Positions 58,494 to 64,000 of a DNA stretch of 64,000 nt are shown in pieces. Positions within the stretch are counted from its first letter, which is position 1. Every line of letters begins with the position of its first letter. The DNA is from Torreya grandis (lineage: Eukaryota > Streptophyta > Pinopsida > Cupressales > Taxaceae). The DNA lies in the NCBI GenBank assembly GCA_037957365.1, contig JARHVA010000667.1, forward strand, positions 4,480,001-4,544,000, written 5' to 3'. The notes below the pieces were generated by a model, which saw only the letters and a list, made by a program, of their open reading frames with translations, searched no databases and was not told where the DNA came from. The translations under genes were made by a program, and so were the position numbers.

Positions 58494-58950
58494 CTATTTC
58501 ACCAACTCTTTATAACCTAAAACCAATACCTTAGAGTAGATTCCCAAAAATTTGTCATCATTACTCAAAGGCAATAACGTATACTTGAATCCTTTGTGCT
58601 CTAAATAATATGTACTCTTCACCCCATCATGACTACTTGACCTGCCAAACTTCCAAGGTCTTCCTAGCAATACATGACACATAGCTATGGGGATGACATC
58701 ACACATGATCTGATCCTTATACATCCCAATATAAAAATATACTAAGCATTGTTCATTCATAATCACACTATACCATTTTTGAAGCCAAGAAACTTTATAA
58801 GGTGCAGGATGAGGAAATCTTTTAAGACCAAGTTTGCTTACCATTTCATTTGAGACCAAGTTGTCTATACTTCCTGAATCTATTATCATCTTGCAACATT
58901 TAACATGGGACTTACATGTTGTCTTAAAGAGTGTTTTCCTTTATGTAATC
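58494..58950 (-). pseudogene. aspartic protease of E
   Basis: CKSHVKCCKMIIDSGSIDNL, VSNEMVSKLGLKRFPHPAPY, KVSWLQKW and CHVLLGRPWKFGRSSSHDGV. The D-S-G site is intact. The VxDSGSxDNxVS and LLGRPWxxDRxxxHDG forms are typical of Ty3/gypsy chromovirus-like (Del/Tekay, Reina) elements. The last 131 codons are open. Confidence 0.9.
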
Positions 58951-59129
58951 TCTTTCTCCTTTGGTGGATTTAGTAATATTCTTCTCATCAAGAGTGCCTC
59001 TCCTTCAAGTGCCACTATATGTGAATTTGAATCAGCACTCTCTTCTTCGGTAGGGTGCACCATTTTATTTCTGCTCTCATTCATATAAATCCTTTCTTAC
59101 TACTCCTTTAGACACTCCCAATACCTATG

Positions 59130-60086
59130 GCCTACATAATTTTTTCATTTGAAACATTTACCTATGAAACCATTAGTTCTCCACCTGTATAGTATGGTCT
59201 CCCACCTCTATAACAACCTTTTGGCTATGATTCATGTCTTTATCTACTTCTTTCACCTTACTCATATGCATTCCTACCCCCATACTCTCATCTTCCTCTC
59301 ACTTGTTTGCCTCTTCCTTTTGCTTTCTATGTATTCCTTATTTTCAACTTCTCTTCAGCTTTCAAGGCTGCTTGGTATGCTTTTTAAACTTATTTCAATG
59401 TCAATATATTGATCTCATCTTGTATGGAGAACTTGAGACCATTCAAATAACTTGCTACCTTCTCATCATCTTCTTCCAAGTGTCCTATCCTGATTTTCAA
59501 TATATTAAACTCTTCTATGTATTCCTTCATTGAATGCTCATTTTGTCTAATATTTTTTAACCTCCTGAACAAATGTGTGTGGTAGTCCTTGGGAATAAAT
59601 TGCCTTCATCTTCACTACCATCTAGTCCCATGATTGAATTTTGGATTTACCTTTTCTCCTCACTTTTTAGATTCCATACCACCATAAATAAGTATGTCCT
59701 CTCAATCTTGTGACTAAAAATTTAACCTTCTTGGTGTCATCCACCTCCTCATACTTGAATTATTTGTCCATGGCTAATATCTAATCCACCAACTCATCCA
59801 CATTTTGATAACCTTCATACATTAACACATCTAGCTTTGGTTTTGAAACCATAGTCATCATAGATTTGATCAATATTTCCTCCACTATATCTTCTCTTTC
59901 TTCCTCCTCTTCTACTCTAGGATCTTCCTCTTCTTTATCACTGTCATCTTTAGCTATGGCCCTTCTTCTTTGAGCTATCTCCATGACTTCCATCCTAGCC
60001 TGCATGTTCCTTATATCAATGAGTAAATTTACCATGTTTTGTTGTATTATTTGAGATGTTGTAGGTTGCCTTTGCCTTGATACCAT
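59130..60086 (-). pseudogene. gag of E
   Basis: Starts at ATG 60086, about 35 nt after the PBS: MVSRQRQPTTSQIIQQNMVN, an Arg/Glu-rich acidic stretch, then FLVTRLRGHTYLWWYGI, WDxMVVKMKAIY, FRRLKNIRQNEHSMKEYIEE, FNILKIRIGHLEEDDEKVAS and YLNGLKFSIQDEINILTLK. A zinc-knuckle relic CFK-stop-KNYVGHRYWEC lies near 59150. The motifs fit chromovirus-like gags. Stops and frame changes break it. Confidence 0.85.
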
Positions 60087-60121
60087 TTTTTCCTTTTTTT
60101 CTTGTTCTCTGACCTTCTTTA

Positions 60122-60134
60122 GGCTCTAACACCA
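60122..60134 (-). other. primer binding site of E (initiator Met type)
   Basis: TGGTGTTAGAGCC on the minus strand, two transitions away from TGGTATCAGAGCC. It lies 5 nt after a CTCTACA LTR end. Confidence 0.7.
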
Positions 60135-60139
60135 AATAA

Positions 60140-61975
60140 TGTAGAGCTTGCATACATGTTCACTCTCTTATCCTTGAATAATGGATTCTTCCTTCAAGTC
60201 CTAGGTTTATGAGTTCACCAAAAATGAAAAGTACAAGATCACAATATGGTTATTATATTTGAATATACTTATCTTATTTAGGATACACTCAAATAAATCA
60301 CTGCACTCTTTTATCAAACTATCTCAACACTCACTTACCTCCTTATGCAACTCTGCCTTACTAACAAACTTCCTTATAACCCTATTTGAATGCAAATGAG
60401 TTAGCACTAAAAAGGTACTTTTTATGATGAATTTACAATATTAAAATATCCTTTAACTCAATTAAATACATTTTTGGTTAAATTTTTAGGGTTTATCTCT
60501 CTTTTTAAGTCATGTTTCTCTCTCTTAGCTCTTCCAAACTAGGCCTTTTAGCCCTTACTCAAGGTCCTTTATCTATAAATCTATACTAAAGGTTTGGTAT
60601 GGTCCTAAAATGATTTTATTCAATTAGGTAATATGAAAATATACCAAATACAATTTTTTGTATATTTTTTAGCGTTAGATTTCCTCCAATAGCAAAGACC
60701 CTATTTGGCAGGGTTTGGGAACACTACGTAGGCCGAGAGTAGTAAAAATTCAATATCTACAGATAAAAGGGGTTTAAAGATAAAAAGTTCATTTTTTAGC
60801 TCTGTATAGAAAATATACATATTTTTCATTCATTTACCTAGGTCTAATATCCTATATATCACTCCTAAATAGAGAAACTTAGTCCTTCGACTATGTTCCA
60901 TATAAAAAATAGGGTATGCACAGGGTTTCACTCAAAGTTTTTGTCGTTTAAAATTTTCACCAATATCAACACCTATGTTGAAATTATTCAAACTTAGAAA
61001 AACTATTCAAATACCTTCTTACCCCTTTAGAGTCTAAAACTAGTTCCAAAGTACAAACTCAATATACAAACTCAGGTTTTTTGATTGTAAGTTGATAGTT
61101 TAAGTAATAACACCAAACAAATAGAAGCTTACCACATTTGAGACCCATTGTAGGTCATATCACTTTACCTATAAAAATAATAAACCTTCAAAATATAAAT
61201 TAAATATATAATTAAATGACATAAATTCACATAGGCACCTGAGTAGGTTGATTGCTTACCTTTACTGTTTGATAGTCTTGGTCTATTTCAACAAGATGAT
61301 TGCTTCCAAATTAATTAAGAGTCCCTAATTAGTTAAAGAGGATAAAAATTATTATTTAACCATTTTTATTATTCAAAAAACCACTTACTTATCATATTTG
61401 AAGAATCAAACACATAATATCCTACTCACAGTCATGCAAAAAATAGTGTATACAAAATTTTCAACATCACAATCCATAGTTCATCAACTTTCATTATTTT
61501 TTTCACATTCATCCCTATCTCCTTAAAATTTAATAAATTATCACCCCTTAAAAAATAAATCCACCACCATTTCAAGTAACATAACTGAATCTTGGATTTG
61601 TTCCCATGTTGGTTCCTTTAAAAGTACCTTGCATTTTTGTATGTTTTAACAATATAACTAATGCTTTTACATGCCCTATAGACTAAAAAGATACTTAGTA
61701 CCTTTAGCATACTCTTAAGACCTATAAGACATATAATGAACATGTTTTAAAACTTGAAAATCATCATACAATGCATGGAAACTTTTTTACAAAGCTTAAG
61801 AAATTTAAGTTTTCAAAAGTGTCATTTTGGAGGTAAACTCCATATTTCAAATTTTACGTAACGTGGACTAAATTTGATCATTAATAGGAAATAATTAGAC
61901 CTAATAGAAATAAAAAATAGAGAAAAATAAATCTAAAAATGAATCCTTATTGGGATCCACAAGGATGCCTCTGCA
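60140..61975 (-). repeat. 5' LTR of E
   Basis: The minus strand starts TGCAGAG (61975) and ends CTCTACA (60140), a 7-bp terminal inverted repeat with one mismatch; the PBS follows. Length would be 1836 bp. Its first 759 bp match 56933-57692. Confidence 0.6.
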
Positions 61976-63214
61976 TCAAGAAAAGAAACACATAATCAAA
62001 TGAATTAGCGCTGGCCAGTCCAATTGATGCACACAAAGAAAATTATTGCACTAACACTAGATAATGAAATATTTTGCACACAAAATTGATCAAAGATAAA
62101 TAAAATCTACTTGGTCAACCTATAATGTTGATTAGATTATTAAGAATGATTTTAAATGTAAAAGGAGATTGGCTATAATCAAGGTACTAGGTAGCAATCT
62201 ATGGATAGTTTCAGGTAAGTTTAGGATGAAAGAGAATATAGTGGAAATGATACAAGCTTGGTATTGGGGTCTACCCCCTCACTTCACACACCAAAATAAT
62301 AAGGGTAACAAGTGCTTAGCCAAAATATATAATTATCCATGCTTTATACTTGACTAGAGCATCAAGTCAACTTCCTCCTTGGTGATGAAATCCAAGTAGG
62401 TAGACCTAGGTAGTCAAATGTTTAAATTATTTTTGATGTTTATGTGATTTGTATATGTGTGAAAAATAATATAAATATTTCAACTAAGTGATTAATTGAA
62501 AATCCCCTAGTTAGACTATGTAAACTATTCTAAGCATGCAAACAACTTAAAAGAAAGATGTGATTGATCATATAATTGAGAAACTATATGGACAATCATG
62601 TGTAATAGGTTCGATAGGGTCAAAATTTTATTATGGAAGTAAAGTATAAAAGTGAACTAGGTCTATCAGGTTAACTTAGTTATTTCAGAAAACATAGAAC
62701 ACAAAACTAGGTCCATAGGGTCGACCCAATTCACTGTGCAGAGACAATTTTGAAGATTATAAACTATGAAAAAAAGTATAGAAAAAGGAAGATATAGATA
62801 AATGGAAATTGACCTGAATGGATCAAAGATGAAAAGGAGAAAATTATTAATATGATACCTTGGATAAAATTGGTATTAACCTAAAAATTGGGTTGAGTTG
62901 GTCGAACAAGCTATGCAGGAACTTGCTGAAAAAGTATTGAAAATACACTAGGTCAACCTGGTCGACCTAGTAGGTTGAATAGGAAGTCTAAAACCCTAAA
63001 CAATTTATACTAGGTCAAGCTGGTTGATCTAGTTATTTGAATAAAATTTTGTAAGTTTTGGAAACCTATATTGAGTTGAGCTAGTTACCTATTCTTACAA
63101 ACCTACGCATAAAGATAAAAACTGGGTTGATAGGGTCAATCTAGCACAATAAATATATGATAAAAATAATGATTAATAAAAATGAAATAAGTAAAATAAA
63201 TATTGCAAGGGTTA
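61976..63214 (-). other. leader of D
   Basis: Between the D PBS and the E insertion. The part 62400-62238 is homologous to the B2 leader (37045-37200). The rest has no coding trace except a short non-conserved plus-strand ORF. Confidence 0.65.
62654..63146. repeat. array F2: seven ACTAGGTC...GACCTAGT palindromes in D leader
   Basis: Units begin near 62654, 62705, 62887, 62946, 63008, 63070 and 63121; five of the six steps are 51-62 bp. The clearest (62946-62970) reads ACTAGGTCAACC then TGGTCGACCTAGT, a 25-nt near-palindrome of two AGGTCRACC sites. The array starts about 70 bp after the PBS. Confidence 0.8.
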
Positions 63215-63234
63215 GTTTCACATTGGGTTTACCA
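63215..63234 (-). other. primer binding site of D
   Basis: TGGTAAACCCAATGTGAAAC on the minus strand, three bases after the LTR end. It is a decayed match to the B2 site TGGCATGCCCAATGGGACCC. Confidence 0.55.
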
Positions 63235-63237
63235 TAA

Positions 63238-64000
63238 TGTATATAATTATAAATGTATCATGTCCATAAATCAATCTTGAATCAGATGGGATAGAGCACA
63301 CCTACACTTCTTATTGGGGGGCATACAATTGTTAAGCAAGAGCATGACCAATGTGAGGATCCAATAGACCTGATTAGGGGATCACTTGTCATAGCACACC
63401 ATGTGAGATAGGGTTCTAAATCCTATATTCTAACATAATCACATAACAACCCTAAAAGAGTCCTATCATTTAATATTTCACTAATCTAATAACAATAAAA
63501 GTAAATCTAATCTAGTGCATACCAAAGCTTGTGGCAAAAAGTGGGGGTTAGTAAATAAAAGAAATCAAAACATGTATAGGGAACTTAAAATAAAGTAAGT
63601 ATGAGTAACACCTTAATACATGAAATATGAAGAGTAATATTATTCGAGCCAACACTTATGCTACTTTTATCTACTAAAAAATAGGAGAAAAAAGTTAGAA
63701 TATACTTACCTGAATGTGAACCCATCAAGACTCAATCTCTCCCTTGGCCAATGGGTCTTTGTAAGAGGTTATGGTTTATAAAGATCACTTTATTAGGATA
63801 AAGCATCTAAGACCTATCCACAAGACTAGATTCTCCAAAATAAGAAACTTAAGCTAAGTGTCCTCAAGTAGAATGGTAGAAGAGTAGACTATGAAGAAGC
63901 AAAATTGAATAATAACTTTTGATTAAATATATTAATAATGACTGAGATGACCTTATATTTATAGGTAAAACTTACCCTAAAAACATTTGAGAATGTTGAC
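63238..64000 (-). repeat. 5' LTR of D, cut by window end
   Basis: Homologous to 49930-50703 in the same orientation, from ...ATACA (63238) to the window edge, where GTTGAC, the start of the U3 palindrome array, is just visible. Confidence 0.85.

Larger units (their letters stand above)
49930..64000 (-). mobile_element. D: Tat-type Ty3/gypsy element, interrupted by element E
   Basis: On the minus strand: 5' LTR (63238 to beyond 64000), PBS, leader with palindromes, [element E], RT, RNase H, archaeal-type RNase H, integrase, a 2.6-kb 3' non-coding region, PPT, 3' LTR (49930-51005). Gag and protease are missing between leader and RT. The two LTRs align over about 770 bp with many differences, so the insertion is old. 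Confidence 0.85.

Noticed and set aside
62169..62357. 62-codon plus-strand ORF in the D leader
   Set aside because: The sequence is homologous to the non-coding B2 leader in antisense; no conservation as protein.

Overview
This window looks like a repeat-rich intergenic stretch of a large land-plant genome. A gymnosperm or another giant, TE-packed genome is plausible, but nothing here proves it. It is AT-rich, I recognise no host gene, rRNA or tRNA, and it consists almost entirely of nested, decayed retrotransposons. The only long uninterrupted ORF is the gag-protease of a young Ty1/copia element. The other elements are read through many stop codons, and most of these stops can be explained by C-to-T (or G-to-A) transitions at Gln, Arg and Trp codons, the expected footprint of cytosine methylation.

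Layout. (1) 1-11019, minus: Ty3/gypsy element T1 of the Tat type (5' LTR, PBS, long leader, gag, protease, RT, RNase H and the start of the second 'archaeal' RNase H), running off the left edge. (2) 11020-14050, minus: a LINE (ORF1 and endonuclease) cut at 11020 by the T1 LTR. (3) 14070-14380: a Tat protease scrap, followed by dispersed repeat R. (4) 15398-23243, minus: a decayed coding region U of about 1070 codons with no recognised family, split by (5) a complete copia element at 17035-21676 with 902-bp LTRs and a 5-bp target duplication. (6) 24130-30583, minus: Ty3/gypsy element A. (7) 30584-33936, plus: 5' part of Tat element B (B1). (8) 33951-34629: a second copy of the A end. (9) 35396 to about 47000, plus: long Tat element B2. 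(10) 48560-49590, minus: a plant-mobile-domain-like relic. (11) 49930-64000, minus: Tat element D, with both LTRs visible and its pol interrupted by (12) gag-protease element E (56933-61975).

The most unusual structure is a set of short palindromes in arrays. Several unrelated elements carry clusters of 3-9 copies of a 10-26-nt palindrome with a CpG or CATG centre. In three families (copia, B2, D) one array lies about 40-250 bp upstream of the LTR TATA box; a second array lies in transcribed or leader sequence. Each family has its own motif (AACCGACGTCGGTT, AACCATCGATGGTT, AGGTCGACCT-type, ACCATGGT-type), except that the copia element and Tat element T1 appear to share AACCGACGTCGGTT. This resembles in form the family-specific motif arrays of sequence-specific anti-silencing systems such as Arabidopsis VANDAL/VANC. 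The function here is inference only.

The elements do not form a pathway. The window records successive insertions, one ~4-kb tandem duplication (A end + B1 / A end + B2) and long decay. Reading frames were followed by eye, so boundaries of decayed domains are approximate.
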